A model generated the notes under the pieces. The model searched no databases, was not told where the DNA came from, and saw nothing but the letters and a program-made list of their open reading frames with translations. A stretch of 64,000 nucleotides of DNA from Chara braunii (taxonomy: Eukaryota; Streptophyta; Charophyceae; Charales; Characeae): the NCBI GenBank assembly GCA_003427395.1, contig BFEA01000693.1:438599-502598 (forward strand), given 5' to 3'. Position 1 is the stretch's first letter, and each line of letters begins with the position of its first letter. Shown here one piece after another: positions 21,940-32,816 of this stretch. The translations under genes and the position numbers were made by a program.

Positions 21940-22275
21940 AAAAAAAAGAGCAACAACGAGATGACAATATCCAAAATGCACAATCACATTAAAAGCCAGA
22001 TAATATCTCAGTGTCCAAAAAGCAGCATTGCACCAAAATAACACCAATAGAGATTCGTAACACTGAAAACCAATGTCAATGAGAGCTTGCTCTCACCACC
22101 ACCAACATAAGAGTCCAGTCCCTTCTCCCTACTTGGCGCTCGGCGCCCAGCCTACTTCCTACATTAACTACTATCTGCCTACTAATTGACAATGCAACTG
22201 TCAGCGTCAGTGGCCCACGAAGTACTTGAATATATTGTTCGATGTAGACCATCGCCAATACCAAGTATGTGCCCT
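21940..22275 (-). mobile_element. LTR fragment (minus orientation)
   Basis: From GCAACAACGAGATGACAATA to CCAATACCAAGTATGTGCCC this matches 35012-35245 almost base for base (GATGACAATATCC, GCACAATCACATT, ACACCAATAGAGATTCGTAA, CGCCCAGCCTACTTCCTACA). Only the 3' third of the LTR is present. The conserved CAGGTATGT is mutated here to AAGTATGT. Confidence 0.8.
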
Positions 22276-22461
22276 CTCACTCAACCACATGCAAGGCCTT
22301 TATGTGGTTGAAACTAAGTAGTAATCTCACTCAACCACATGCAAGGCCAAACCACAATAGTAAGTACTCTCACCAGCCAGCCCAAAGTTAACCTTGTCAA
22401 TCAATAGCTCATAGTCTTTCAATGATTTGTCCCTTATACCCAGCTTACATAAGGCGTAAAG

Positions 22462-23105
22462 CTAGACCATCCAATCTTATGGAAACCTGTCTAGCTCAGC
22501 TATTGGATATACACAAACACAGGGCACCACAACTTTTCTCTTCCTTGGGCATATGACTAGGCTGTCCAACCTAGTTGCCCTGAACTGTTTTATATTTGTT
22601 TGCACTTAGTCTTTTAAGGTAGCATATGATTGAAGCATTCAACTTAGATCAAAGTTCAATTTGCCCCTTCTTACCATAAGTTTACTCTTAATTGCTACTC
22701 TCTTTAGTTTGTTATAAGCTATTTTCAGATCATCCAACCTTATGGAACCATGTCTCACTAGCCTATTCATAAGTAAAATATTGTAGAAGTATAGACAAAT
22801 TTATCCTTCTGATTCTAGCATGTGCATGGCTCCAGACCAGACCTCCCAATCTTATGGGAACCTGTCCAGTCCTTCGCGTGATCTTCCCTCATAATAAACA
22901 AGAAGGAACTAATAAACATAAAAAAAAGGCGGCCAAGCTATCCAATCTTATGGAATCCTGCTTGGTCCTTGAAAAAGAAACACAATCAGCCCTCACAAAT
23001 CAGAGCAACCAGACCATCCAATCTTATGGAAAACTGTCTAGTCCTCCAGGCAATCAAAAATAAACATTGCACTAGGTCCTCCAAACTTATGGAGACTCGC
23101 CCAGC
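22462..23105 (+). repeat. Interspersed hairpin-motif array (CCAATCTTATGGAA)
   Basis: A motif of about 33 nt with consensus CTAGACCATCCAATCTTATG then GAAACCTGTCTAG recurs at about 22462-22494, 22725-22760, 22834-22871, 22932-22968, 23008-23044 and 23071-23104, with a weaker copy at 22555-22590. Spacing is 75-260 bp and the intervening sequences are unrelated. CTAGAC and TCC pair with GGA and GTCTAG, so each unit can form a small stem-loop. The copies are diverged. No open frame spans it. Confidence 0.7.
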
Positions 23106-24172
23106 GTTTGGTTGACCCAGTCAAACACAAGTAATACCACCTTTGTCCCATCCTTCCCCCAGATGCAAACCCTTCTCACAATCTGCTTTCAGTCAAACAA
23201 TAGAACTGAAACGGAGCTTGCACAAACATTCTTTTCGTTAAGTTTGGTTTGTGTCCAGAAAGTCAAAATTCAAATTCAAAATAGGGATGATTGCAGTGTA
23301 CTCAGTCAAACTATAGCAAGAAGTACAGATAGGGGTTACAACTAGGTTTATAGGAGGAGGATGAACTTTTACCTCTCAGTTCCCTGCCTCCAGAACTCCC
23401 GAGTTCCGGCAATCGGTGGGCAGACTCCACACAAAGTTCTGGTGCGGCTCTACGGGTTGCAATCCTGCCTGCCGCCTTACTCTTGTAACCAGGATTAAGA
23501 AAGGCGGAATGACAAGGGGTTTCAGACGCTCGAGATACAAGAGGGACAAACTCAACTCGCAGGAGAGGGCCTTGTTTCCTTCAAACGCCTGAGGGCCCCA
23601 CAATGATGGCCAAAAAATCGCTCAGCCGTTGACCAAACTGATGCCAAACTGCTGACCCATAAATTTGCAGCAATTTCCTCCCTCACAAACACCTACACCA
23701 CCATCTCAAGCCACAACGTCGCTCCCCTTGACCAAAACCTCGCTGCGCAGTCTTAAACCACCAGTACCCTGCCCAGGCAAAAAAAAACGATCTCCTGAAT
23801 TCATGGAAGGTCTCGGCAGGCCTGGTGGCGGCTTGGTAGAGCCTCAGACAGGCGCTGGGGGTCGGCCGTTTTGAAAACAGAAACGAACGACCAGAACAAC
23901 AAAAAAGAGAACAGAAATGGCAAAAGAAAAAAAAAAAACAGGGAAAAGAGGGAAAAAAAAACGAACCGCCTTTCAGCAAGGCACGGATGGCGGTGTCAAG
24001 TTCGGAACTGTGGCCACCCGACACTGACACACCTAACTCGAGAAATGGGGGCTCGCTCCACTACTCTCGACAAGACAAAAATCATGGCGGTGTATCTCTC
24101 CATGTTCTAGGAAAAGATTCACTCTCGTTTTGCACATTCGAGAGTAGTGGACTGAGGCTCATGCTCCAAAAA

Positions 24173-24222
24173 NNNNNNNNNNNNNNNNNNNNNNNNNNNN
24201 NNNNNNNNNNNNNNNNNNNNNN
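24173..24222. other. Assembly gap (50 N)
   Basis: A run of N lies between two pieces of the same dispersed repeat. The round length suggests an estimated or default gap. Confidence 0.99.
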
Positions 24223-24324
24223 TGGAAAGATACGGCGGCTCATTTTTTGTTGTTTGTGCATGTGGTGAGTGACAGCACTGTTGTTCCCTTGTGGACAACG
24301 GGAATGAATCTTGACCTGTTTTGC

Positions 24325-24392
24325 GGAAGATACAGCGAAGGTTTGCATGGCCTTGAAACGCATAAATAGAGAAATGGTCAGAAAAAAAAAAA
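24325..24392 (+). pseudogene. U6 snRNA-derived segment, unit 1, with A tail
   Basis: It reads GGAAGATACAGCGAAGG, then a shortened middle, then GAAACGCATAAATAGAGAAA and TGGTC, followed by an A-rich tail. This matches the ACAGAGA box region and the 3' end of plant U6 (GACACGCACAAATCGAGAAA then TGGTC), with about 12 bp missing from the middle. A tail immediately after the U6 3' end is what LINE-mediated retroposition leaves. Confidence 0.8.
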
Positions 24393-24518
24393 AGATTCAA
24401 CGGTTTTCGTCGTTTGTGCTTGTGGTGCTTGGTATAGCGAGGCCCCTCGTCTCCATGATCTGCCTGGAGCACTGCTGTCCCCTTGTCGACAACGGGAATG
24501 AATCTTGACCTATTTCGC

Positions 24519-24602
24519 GGAAGATACAGAGAAGGTTAGCATGGCCTTGGGGCAACTATGAAACGCATAAATAGAGAAATGGTCAGAAAAAAAAAAAAAA
24601 AA
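24519..24602 (+). pseudogene. U6 snRNA-derived segment, unit 2, with A tail
   Basis: The best copy: GGAAGATACAGAGAAGGTTA, GCATGGCC, TTGGGGCAACTATGAAACGC and ATAAATAGAGAAATGGTC, then a run of A. It aligns almost without gaps to plant U6 from the ACAGAGA box to the 3' end. The U6 5' stem-loop is replaced by an unrelated head (CCCCTTGTCGACAACGGGAA then TGAATCTTGACC). The same head precedes unit 1, so head plus U6 plus A tail is the repeated unit, about 195-210 bp long. Confidence 0.85.
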
Positions 24603-24727
24603 GATTCAACAGTTTTTGTTGTTTGTGCATCTGGTGCTTGGTACAGCAAGGCCCCTCGTCCTCCGCGATCTGCCAGGGGACGTGCTGAACTTCAGTCCCA
24701 ATAAGTATGAATCTTCTATTAGTCCTT

Positions 24728-24770
24728 GGAAAGGTACAGAGAATATTAGCAAGGCCCTGCGCATCCTCAT
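24728..24770 (+). pseudogene. U6 snRNA-derived segment, unit 3 (truncated)
   Basis: GGAAAGGTACAGAGAATATT, AGCAAGGCCCTGCGCATCC matches U6 from the ACAGAGA box into CCCCTGCGCAAGGA, and then diverges. It keeps the original CCTGCGCA that units 1 and 2 have lost, so it derives independently from U6 or from an older unit. Confidence 0.75.
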
Positions 24771-25048
24771 CAATTGGCAGCCCGACACCCTCCGCGCTGA
24801 GGGCTCCTTTGGCAGCGTTGGCCGCCCAATGGGGAAAAGAGAGAACGTGCAGGGGAAAAAGAAAGAAAAGAAAGACAAAGGGGAAAAAGGGAAACCACCA
24901 CCCTAGAAGTACCAGTCCCCCGCATTGAAGGACCGGTAGCCTGCTATATCTCGACTGCTCACCAGCTACTTTCACCCGAGACAGACAGGTTCAGCAGCTT
25001 GCCAGAAAAAGGTTCGAGAAGGTGGCTCAGAAGGTACTGGTGGTTTAA

Positions 25049-26560
25049 AGAGCCACGTTCGAATAGTGCACACCCCTTAAGCTCTATTCAAATTGCACAC
25101 AAAACTCAGCAAAGCTCAATCAAATATAGCGTGCCCAACAGCCGCGCGTGTCAACAAGATACCGCGGTACCACGCAATGCAATACCCAACAGCCAAACCC
25201 ACCAGCACTGTGCATTGCAAAATACGGTACACTTTCCGTGCAAGAATGGCGCTGCAGAACAACAGCTAGGCAGAGTGCGCAGCGAAGCCCAACATGCACA
25301 GTGGCCGCGCGCAACAACAAAGCTCCACCAGTGGGGCAGCGAAACATAGTGGATGCCGCCTTCCCACTCCGCACCCCGAACTTGCGGGATCACCATAGTT
25401 CCTAAACAGCGGCGTGGACGAATGAACCCTCAACTCTTGGCAGAACTTACAAGCTGCAAATCTTTTGAGTTAAGAGACGCAACACCGATGAATACTCGAA
25501 AGTCCGAATGCAAATGTTGATGAACGCATGCGCTGCCCACCACCGCAAATATGAACGAAACTTTCCCTCTTCCCGACACCTAGTGCCCAAACTGTGATTC
25601 CACAACTATTCTACCATACAAAATTCCCTGCTATGACCGCAACAGCAACCGCCTGAGTGCATGCAGATCTTCATACGGACTATGACCATAACCAGGCGTG
25701 AGCCTGAGTGCATGCAGACGCTGTTCATACGGACTATGCCCATAACCAGGCGTGTACGCTCACCCTCCATCATCGTTATATTTCCCTCTCTGCCAATCCA
25801 TTTGAATCTTGATTGAACCTTTCGCTGGAACACCGAAATACACCCTGTTCTCCAGTCATGCACGAAGAGAGAGAGAGGGAGGCTACTCCTTCGATAAGGT
25901 GAGCAAAATTGAAACGAGTCCTCTGTTAGATCAGGGCTGTGCACTTCTTGATTAACACAACAACAGTCCTTCAATCAAGCGCAATAGTCCTTGACAGCTT
26001 CGAGGCTTGTATGACTACGATGATGGAACACTCCCGGTCGTAATGAAGACAACGACCTTTGTTGCAACAGCTCGACCGTGGCTTCTTATATAAGTGCAGA
26101 AAGGTATGCGATGGTGCACCCGCCCATGCTTTTGGAGGAATATCGCGCATGGTCATAACGAAAGCAGTGAGAATAAATGGCCATGCTCATTCCGCCTTAC
26201 CAGTTCGGGTTGCCAGGTGAGTGCTATTTCTGCTATTTTCCCCAATGTCGATCTCTTTCTCTGCTCGCCAATCTCTTTCCTCAGATCTTTCCACTCCCTC
26301 AATACCTCTCTTTCTTATAAGGGTGATGCAGGCAGTAGTGCACTTCATCTCCAACCCATAAACGTATCTCTCTCTTAATATGACTAGATCCGGTCGGAGT
26401 TATAGTAGCTATGAACAACTGTCGGCCATGTTCTATTAACCAAACGTGCTAAGTGAGAATGCATCTGGTACGGAAGTACAGGCACATACAAGCGCAACTA
26501 GCCCGCTGTTGCGCTCTGCTGCTCGGCGCTGTAGCTCAAATTTCGGTTCATTCCGCACCG
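25049..26560. other. No recognised gene; 51-bp tandem duplication inside
   Basis: CCTGAGTGCATGCAGA at 25652 recurs at 25703, each followed by TTCATACGGACTATG and CCATAACCAGGCGTG. Otherwise there are only short shadow frames. CAG|GTGAGT-like donors occur near 26217, but no acceptor-donor pair with a convincing open exon was found before 26680. Confidence 0.5.
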
Positions 26561-26600
26561 CCAGTTTGCTAGGTAAGTCGCCAGTTTGCTAGGTAAGTCT

Positions 26601-26635
<35 letters not shown>

Positions 26636-26679
26636 GATAGGATGAGTAGAGTTGAAATGAACCTTCCGCTAAAACACAG

Positions 26680-26753
26680 GAAGGTACATCGTCGACTCCC
26701 CAACCCGTGCCTGCTGTCTTCACCGACCCGTTGAGCAACGCACCGGCCAACAG
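26680..26753 (+). other. Candidate 74-nt exon or exon-like segment
   Basis: The segment is preceded by CGCTAAAACACAG and followed by CAG|GTAAGT. One frame is open throughout and reads EGTSSTPQPVPAVFTDPLSN then APAN, leaving phase 2. It would enter the host transcript in the right phase (0), but 74 nt would break the frame to exon B unless another exon of 3n+1 nt is also used. It may be an alternative exon, or a repeat with splice-like borders. The 20-bp unit CGCCAGTTTGCTAGGTAAGT is duplicated just upstream at 26559-26598. Confidence 0.3.
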
Positions 26754-27049
26754 GTAAGTCTCCAAGCCAGCGGTTGGCTTCACGCCTCTTCCCTCGATGA
26801 GGCAAGTACAAACCAAATTAATTTTTTACTAACACGCAGTTAGATGCATCCTCACTGCAAAGCTTCCCTCCCTCGCGCGACCCATATTCCCCGTACTAGC
26901 TAGGCCACTCCTTAATCGTCGAATATGACTCTGCCACCTAACTCGCAGCTCCCCTAAGCCCCCATTAAGCACTCCACTTTGCTCGATTCCATTAGGAACC
27001 AAGCGAGATACCACTTTTCCTGCTTCTTTCCATAGCCACTTTCATGCTT

Positions 27050-27545
27050 CAACTAACTCTTAGTCTACTAACTCTCGTGCCTATCCAACTACAAATTCGA
27101 GGTCGCCTACCCTAAGAACCTTTGATTCGAGCCTTCAATCGCCCGTTTCTGTCGAAAAACCGATGAGATCCATCTCCTCTCAGCCTCACTCCTTCCTCTG
27201 TTCGACATTTGTGCGCAGCCTGTTTTCTTTCTAACTCTTGTTCTACTAATCTACTGTTGAAACCAACACTACCATTGAACTCGCCCTGTTAAGAGACCCC
27301 CACTTTGCATCTTTGTTTGTCGAAAATGGCCTAGAAACAGCTGAATAAACTAATCTTCACTCCCGTTCGTCTTCCGTCCCGGCACTCTCCGCGTACCCCA
27401 TTTCTTCTCTATCTCCTACTCTACTGACTTTCCCCTAAAACTAACCTCATTATCCAATTCGCCCGAGGCAAAAACCTTAGAGACGAACCTTCATTTGCCT
27501 GTTTCCATCGAGAAACAGGCGTGAAGCATCTTCTCCTCCACCATG
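27050..27545. repeat. Degenerate tandem repeat, about 180-bp period
   Basis: Three weakly similar units each contain TCTACTAA or CTACTGAC followed by an AACTAACCTC/AACCAACAC block, TTCGCC or CTCGCCC, a CCTTxxTTxGCCxGTTT-like stretch and GTCGAAAA or ATCGAGAAA. Divergence is high. Confidence 0.4.
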
Positions 27546-28504
27546 CCCATTTTTTGTTCCCGTCAGTGTCGTCACTGCCTTCTTTCGTGCTTTGCATGCA
27601 CCTTGCGCAGCATGCAGTCTAGGTTCACTCTCTTCTACTCTCTTCCCTTCATCGTTGCGCCCTTCCCTTCATTGTTGCGCCCTGCACCCGGTCCGCTCGC
27701 TCCCTATGCATTCGTTGCTAACGCAGCGCTTGGCAATGGGACAACCCGCAACGACAGACCGTCCCTCCTACATCTACCTCGTTCATTAGTGGAAGACTGT
27801 GCAATAGCCTGGACGCCACATAGGCTGTTGGTTGATACAGCCATTGGGGCGAGGGTCATAGAGACCGAAGTCTGGCCAGGAGTACACAACAACCTATCTG
27901 CCGACTTCATCAGCCCTGAAGAGGCAGCGCTCCGACGCTGCTGCAAGCGGGATGATGTGGGCCTGCTGCAGCTCTTGGTGCTAGTAGCAGATCATCGTTG
28001 GCGGGCGGTGCGCCCACAGCAACCCTTGCCTCCCTCGGGCTGCAGTCGCACAGGCCCACTCGGAGTGTTCTCCAATTCCCTTCCACTTTAGGCTATGGAC
28101 GCTCTCCAAATAGGATGCAAGGAGCCACGGTCACGAGACATGCAGGAAACCCGATGGGCCCTCAAAAAGCGAGACCCGTGCCGAAGGTCTCCGACTATCG
28201 TATTGGCCACCCGTGTCTGCCAAAGTGGTAGTCGAGCCAGGCCCTTGGGGCCCGACGTCGGTCTCGGAACCGGTCACCAGGTCAAAGACAGCCGCGAAAA
28301 TAAAAGTAGGAATAAAAACAATAATAGAAATAAATATGAGCGCAAGGGAAGAACAAAAAAAAGGTAAGGGGACAAAGTGTCGTGCGCCCTGTTGGCTTGC
28401 AACGCCGCACACGCCCGGCCTGCGGATGGTTGCACTCGGCCGTAGATACCTCTGCGCGCGCCGCTCACCCGAGAAGGGCTGAACTCTCCCCTGTGGGCGC
28501 GCCG
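27546..28504. other. Unassigned stretch next to the truncated end of element B
   Basis: A 182-codon plus frame (27543-28091) contains RVIETEVWPGVHNNLSADFI and an acidic/Arg segment. I do not recognise it. There is no matching LTR here, so the 3' end of element B is missing and this sequence was joined by deletion or a later insertion. Confidence 0.35.
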
Positions 28505-29466
28505 TCAACTCCGGACCAGGCTGCGGCTGCATGACTTGCAGAAAAGCACGCGAAATACCCTTGTAAGGGTATTTGGTACGACACCGAAATACTGCGGCAT
28601 TAGTTTTCTAGAGATTCCCATTTCTTGTCCCAGCTCAGATGACTTTACCCAAACCGTGTCCCCTACTTGAAAGCTAGAAGGCTGTCTGTGTTTGTTCTCA
28701 GATGCAATCATAGCATCTTGAGATCTCCTAATGTGTTCAAATGGCTGTTGCAGGATCTGTTCGTATTTGACAGTAAATTCTATGCTGCTTGGTGCTGCCG
28801 TTGCCTGGTTCTCAGGCAATAGGAAATCAAGGGCAAAACGAGGCTTCCAACCAAGATGCAGCTGGTTGGGAGTCATGCCAGTAGCGTTGTGTACATCGTT
28901 GTTGTATCTACTCGGTTTATTTGTTCCGCCTGCCCATTTAACTTGGGGTGATTCCCTTATGTCATTTGCAGTCTGGTACCCATCTGTTGGGCAGTGTTTT
29001 GCCACAATTCGCTAGTAAAGCGAACATCCCTATCATTAACGATGGACTTAAGTAAACCAAAGTCTCGTACCCAGTTTTCCATAAACAGCCTGATGACGTA
29101 GTCAGTTTTAGCGGTCTTTGGCATAACTATTAGTCTGGCATACTTGGAGAAGTGGTAAACCATAACAAAGATGTGTCTCTTTCCACTCCTGCTGGTCACA
29201 AGAGTATCCATGAAGTTCATGGACACACTTTGACCAGGACCTTCAGGAATGGGCAAGGGTTTGATTAGCCGAAGTGGAGCCTGAGTCCTAGGTTTGTCCC
29301 GTTGGCAAACCTGGCAGGTTTCAACGTACCTTTTTGCATCTTGCATCATAGTGGGCCACCAAAATCTCTGCACAAGGTTAGCTGACGTTTTCCTATAACC
29401 AAAATGACCAGTTGCATCAGAGCATTCTCCTAGAAACATACTACGCAAAGACTTTATCTGGGACAC
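28505..29466 (-). pseudogene. Integrase of element B
   Basis: Two overlapping frames. The first (29466-28957) has GHFGYRKTSANLVQRFWWP and CQVCQRDKP (zinc module), SVSMNFMDTL in place of the usual MDF with the first Asp (Asp to Asn), and IVNDRDVRFTSELW with the second Asp. The second frame (29005-28505) resumes after a frameshift and loses the canonical QTDGQTER Glu motif, reading instead HCPTDGYQTANDI. It continues with YNNDVHNATGMTPNQLHLGW and DTVWVKSSELGQEMGISRKL. With Asp and Glu positions altered it cannot be active. Confidence 0.9.
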
Positions 29467-30206
29467 AACCTTTTATTCCCTACCTTCTCAAGAAACAACA
29501 AGTCGTCTACCGTCGTAAATTCGTCAGAAGTTAATTTATCCTTCTCTTGAAATTTATGAATGATCTCAGACATAACTGGATCTTGCTGATAAGGTTCCAC
29601 CAAAGGTCGAGTTAGATTGTCAAATATGCCAAATTCAGTGATCAGCGCGCCCAAATAATCTGCTCTACGTGATAGTGCATCCGCTACCTTGTTATACTCT
29701 CCCTTGATTTGATAAAGTTGATAGTCATACTTGTCTACCACTTGAATCCATCGTTTGAGTGCGTAAGAGAGTACAGGTTGTGTCTTGATACAGCGCAAAG
29801 TCTCATGGTCCGACCTCAAGTAGGAGAATCTGCCTAGGAGATAGTGTCTCTAGTGGACCAATGCTCTGTAGAGGGCATAGAGCTCTCGCTCATACGTGGA
29901 CTTCACTAACTTCTGAGATAGCATCTTCTTACTCATATACTCGATGGGCCTCAACTTTTTCCCTTCCCTTTGTGCAAGGACCGCACCTATGTCATATTGG
30001 CTGGCGTCTATGGTCACTACAAATGGCTGCTCGAGGTCCAGAAGTTTGAGGGCTTGTGTGTCAAAAGCATACTTCAATTTCTTGAAGCTTGCTTGACACT
30101 CTTTGGTCCCCTCCCAAGGGGTCTCAAGGCGAGTTAGATTTGTTAACGGTGAAGCTATAGTACTATAGCTTTTAACGAACGGACGATAGTAGCCCGTCAT
30201 CCCCAA
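29454..30206 (-). pseudogene. RT thumb/connection and RNase H of element B
   Basis: Frame 30206-29850 starts GMTGYYRPFVKSYSTIASPL, then VTIDASQYDIGAVLAQREGK (the RNase H first Asp, in DAS), then RPIEYMSKKM and STYERELYALYRALVH. After a stop, 29819-29454 continues with RSDHETLRCIKTQPVLS, KGEYNKVADALSRR (the last catalytic Asp) and the linker ending DDLLFLEKVG. A stop also separates this from the RT frame ahead of it. Confidence 0.9.
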
Positions 30207-30212
30207 AAACGA

Positions 30213-30780
30213 TCAGACCTCAGTAACAGTCTGAGGTTTGGGCCAGTCTCGTATGCTGGCCACTTTGGCATCGTCCGACCTCAACCCATCCGCAGAAATT
30301 TCATGACCCAAGTACAAGATCTTGGTGCGACCAAACTCACATTTCTCCAAGTTGACCTTGTATTGGTGTTGTTTTAGGAGTCCTAGCACTATTTTCAAGT
30401 GCTCAGCGTGCTCCTCTACAGTCTTACTAAAGATAAGGATATCGTCGAGGTACACAATGATAAACTTGTCTAAGTACTCATGAAAGATCCTATTCATTGC
30501 TTATCGTCGATGCGGGGTAGGGGTTCTGCGTTCTTTACGGTGATGGCATTGAGGCCCCTATGGTCAATGCACGTCCTTAGTGTACCTCCCTTCTTAGGAA
30601 CAAACATGACACATTGTAAGACAAGGTACGAGGCTGAATCCATCCCTTCTCTGTGAGCTCCTTAAGTTGGCGGCGGAGCTCATCCAACTGCGCAAGAGAC
30701 ATCCTATAGATTCGTCCTCTAGCCACCTTATTACCTGGGACAACCTGTATTGCATGGACCACCTCCCTTTCCACCACACT
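30213..30780 (-). pseudogene. Reverse transcriptase of element B with an internal deletion
   Basis: The upstream piece (30779-30577) has [20 protein letters not shown], a KGWIQPR segment, then [16 protein letters not shown] and PLPRIDD on the following frame. It is then joined straight to [20 protein letters not shown] (30497-30213), which has the YLDD active-site motif and ends with EKCEFGRTKILYLGHEIS. About 70-80 codons between PLPRIDD and MNRIFHE, including the motif A catalytic Asp, are missing. Join site is near 30500. Confidence 0.9.
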
Positions 30781-30972
30781 GTGGGCTACTCAAAAAGGTC
30801 GGAATACTGATTGATGACTGATTCTATCTTTGGCCTCCCCTTTCTCAAAGACAAAGACTAGATACATGCCTTCCTCGTGATTCTGCTATAGTAGTTATAA
30901 AAGGACGATGCACACATGCACCCGTATTTTTTCACTAGACTGCTAGCTTTGAACTTTTGCAATCTAACAGCT

Positions 30973-31433
30973 CTAACGTTGGGCAACTTGTGGATCAATT
31001 ACCTTTCTATCCCAATCAAACTGAGGTTGAGCGACCTCGAGGTAGTACATACTTAGCAGCATGTCAAATGGCAGTTCGCCGTTGATAAGGAATGACATTT
31101 TATGTCTCACTTCCCCTCCTCTATAGGAGAAGGTGCAGACTACGTCCTTGACATAGTCTTGGACAACCATACGATAGTTGTTGGCTTTCTGCTAAGCCAC
31201 TGCACTTGGGCCTCTAAGCACAGCCTATCCACACAAGCACGACTAATGAAGTTCCGTGTAGAGCCTATGTTTGCGAAGGCACCCGCTTTGCGGCCACCTA
31301 CATCAACGTCTACCACAAAATGTTCACCCCTAGGACCTTGACTAATTATCGCCCAAGAGCCTCTGGGGTCCTTCCCTGACCACTCAGTCTGTAGCTCGTC
31401 TAGGAACTTAGACACATCTCTCAAACAGAGCAT
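30973..31433 (-). pseudogene. Aspartic protease of element B
   Basis: The frame 31433-31140 contains VDVDVGGRKAGAFANIGSTR, where NIGS replaces the active-site D(T/S)GS. A second frame (31170-30973) supplies KMSFLINGELPFDMLLSMYY, which matches the ILGMDWL-type flap end of gypsy proteases with substitutions. Loss of the catalytic Asp means it is inactive. Confidence 0.75.
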
Positions 31434-31654
31434 CGATGGGTTTTAATGTGTCTGCGGGCGATGGATGGGTCACTAGCCTTGGCCAACACCTGAAGTGGGG
31501 AAGGCAACGGTACCACTTCAGCACGAGTAAGAGCGGCTAACACTCCTATTGGCCTGAGGTGTTTCCCTGCGAAGTGCTCGTAAAAGCACTGCCAGAGTTA
31601 GAAGATTACCCCACCAGCGTTGGAGAGGCTACCTTCGTTGTGACTTTCTTGCCT

Positions 31655-31720
31655 CGGCAAGTTCTAGACATGTAGCCGTAATTGTCACAGTTCATACACG
31701 TGCCCCTAGCAACTCGGTCT
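31655..31720 (-). pseudogene. Gag CCHC zinc-knuckle remnant of element B
   Basis: The minus strand encodes CMNCDNYGYMSRTC, matching the CxxCxxxGHxxxxC nucleic-acid-binding knuckle with His replaced by Tyr. Confidence 0.7.
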
Positions 31721-32036
31721 CTCCACACCTCGTAATCGAAACCAAGTTTTACCCATGCGGGTGTTCCTTGGCCGCCCTGACCCTTGAACTAGCCTACCTT
31801 CTGCTTCCCGGTCCCCCTAGCCTTCTCTTTGATAGGGGCCACGACCCCCCCATCCGAAGTCTCGTTGTCCCCCCCATCCTGCTCTGTCTCATCCTCGAAG
31901 TCTGGGAATTCGTCAATCTCAGTTGCCTGGCCATCGTGGTCGACAAACATGAGTCGACCTGTCTTCGTCTAGTCTTGGGGAAGTCTCTTCTTCCTACCAT
32001 CTGATTGTCCCTAATGCGCGGACCCCAGCTTAGCCT

Positions 32037-32816
32037 CTATGTGTAAGGCTTTTTGCTGAATGAGGCGAAGTTATGTTGGTCTATGCAGGCCTCATCTACC
32101 AGCTTATTCTTGACATCCGTAGGCAGGCATCTCAAATAATCTGTGAGGAGTACCTGCGGGTTGTAGCGCACACATGGTGCTACGATCAGACGATCTACGA
32201 CGTTTGTGACCTCGTGTACAATCCGGTACCTTTTGGAACACAGATTGTTAATTGCGTCTAATCTGTGAGGAGTACCTGCGGGTTGTAGCGCACACATGGT
32301 ACTACGATCAGACGATCTACGACGTTTGTGACCTCGTGTACAATCCGGTACCTTTTGGAACACAGATTGTTAATCGCGTCGGTGGGCCTTCTGAGCCCCT
32401 TGAGGGTCATGCCACCTCTTGTACATAGTCCATACGAAGTCTTCCAATGTCTGGGCCTGAGCCCAGGCGTGGAAGTTCTGACAATAGCCCTGCTGCTGCA
32501 TTAACCCGTTTAACCAACGCACTGCCGATCCCTCTAAAAAGGAGGCAGCAGCTATAACTTCCTGCTCTGGCCTTGTGAGCATGTGCCTCACACAGGTAGG
32601 CACAGTCCTCACCCAAGTATCCAAGTCCTCGTCCTTCTTACTGTCGCCAAAGAAGGGCTTAGGACTCAGCAAAGGGATCTTGGGCGTCCAGTGCATGGCT
32701 TGGATCTGCCCAGTCGATTGCTGCAGTGGCTGCATAGCCACTGAGACAGGTTGCTGCGTGCTAACCTGAGCCTGACTTGACAATGGCACTGTAGCTGCCA
32801 CCGTCGTTAATGGCAC
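32037..32816 (-). pseudogene. Gag capsid region of element B
   Basis: Frame 32816-32370 contains KIPLLSPKPFFGDSKKDEDL followed by DTWVRTVPTCVRH and SFLEGSAVRWLNGLMQQQG, the typical Retrotrans_gag capsid core. The C-terminal part in another frame (to 32037) reads CVRYNPQVLLTDYLRCLPTD and VKNKLVDEACID. A 122-bp tandem duplication (32138-32381) sits between and shifts the frame. Confidence 0.85.
32138..32381. repeat. 122-bp tandem duplication inside gag
   Basis: ATCTGTGAGGAGTACCTGCG at 32139 recurs at 32261. The two copies are nearly identical through GTTAAT(T/C)GCGTC, so the duplication is recent relative to the other damage. 122 is not a multiple of 3. Confidence 0.9.

Larger units (their letters stand above)
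23757..25044. mobile_element. Long TTAA-flanked element, family T1 (copy 3), with U6-derived interior
   Basis: It starts ACCACCAGTAC at 23757 and ends GTACTGGTGGT at 25044, with perfect TTAA at 23753-23756 and 25045-25048. At 1288 bp it is far longer than copies 1, 2 and 5, and contains the 50-bp gap at 24173-24222 and three tandem units with U6-like segments. It may be one composite element or a short MITE later filled by other repeats. Perfect terminal repeats plus matching TTAA favour one mobilised unit. Confidence 0.7.

Noticed and set aside
22462-23105. CRISPR-like spacing of a repeated 33-nt motif
   Set aside because: The copies are diverged, spacing is irregular (75-260 bp), there are no cas genes and the setting is a eukaryotic intron. 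It is reported as a hairpin-motif array instead.
27543-28091. 182-codon plus-strand ORF as a gene
   Set aside because: No domain, no recognisable start context and partial overlap with a duplicated C/T-rich stretch. It is left as unassigned sequence.
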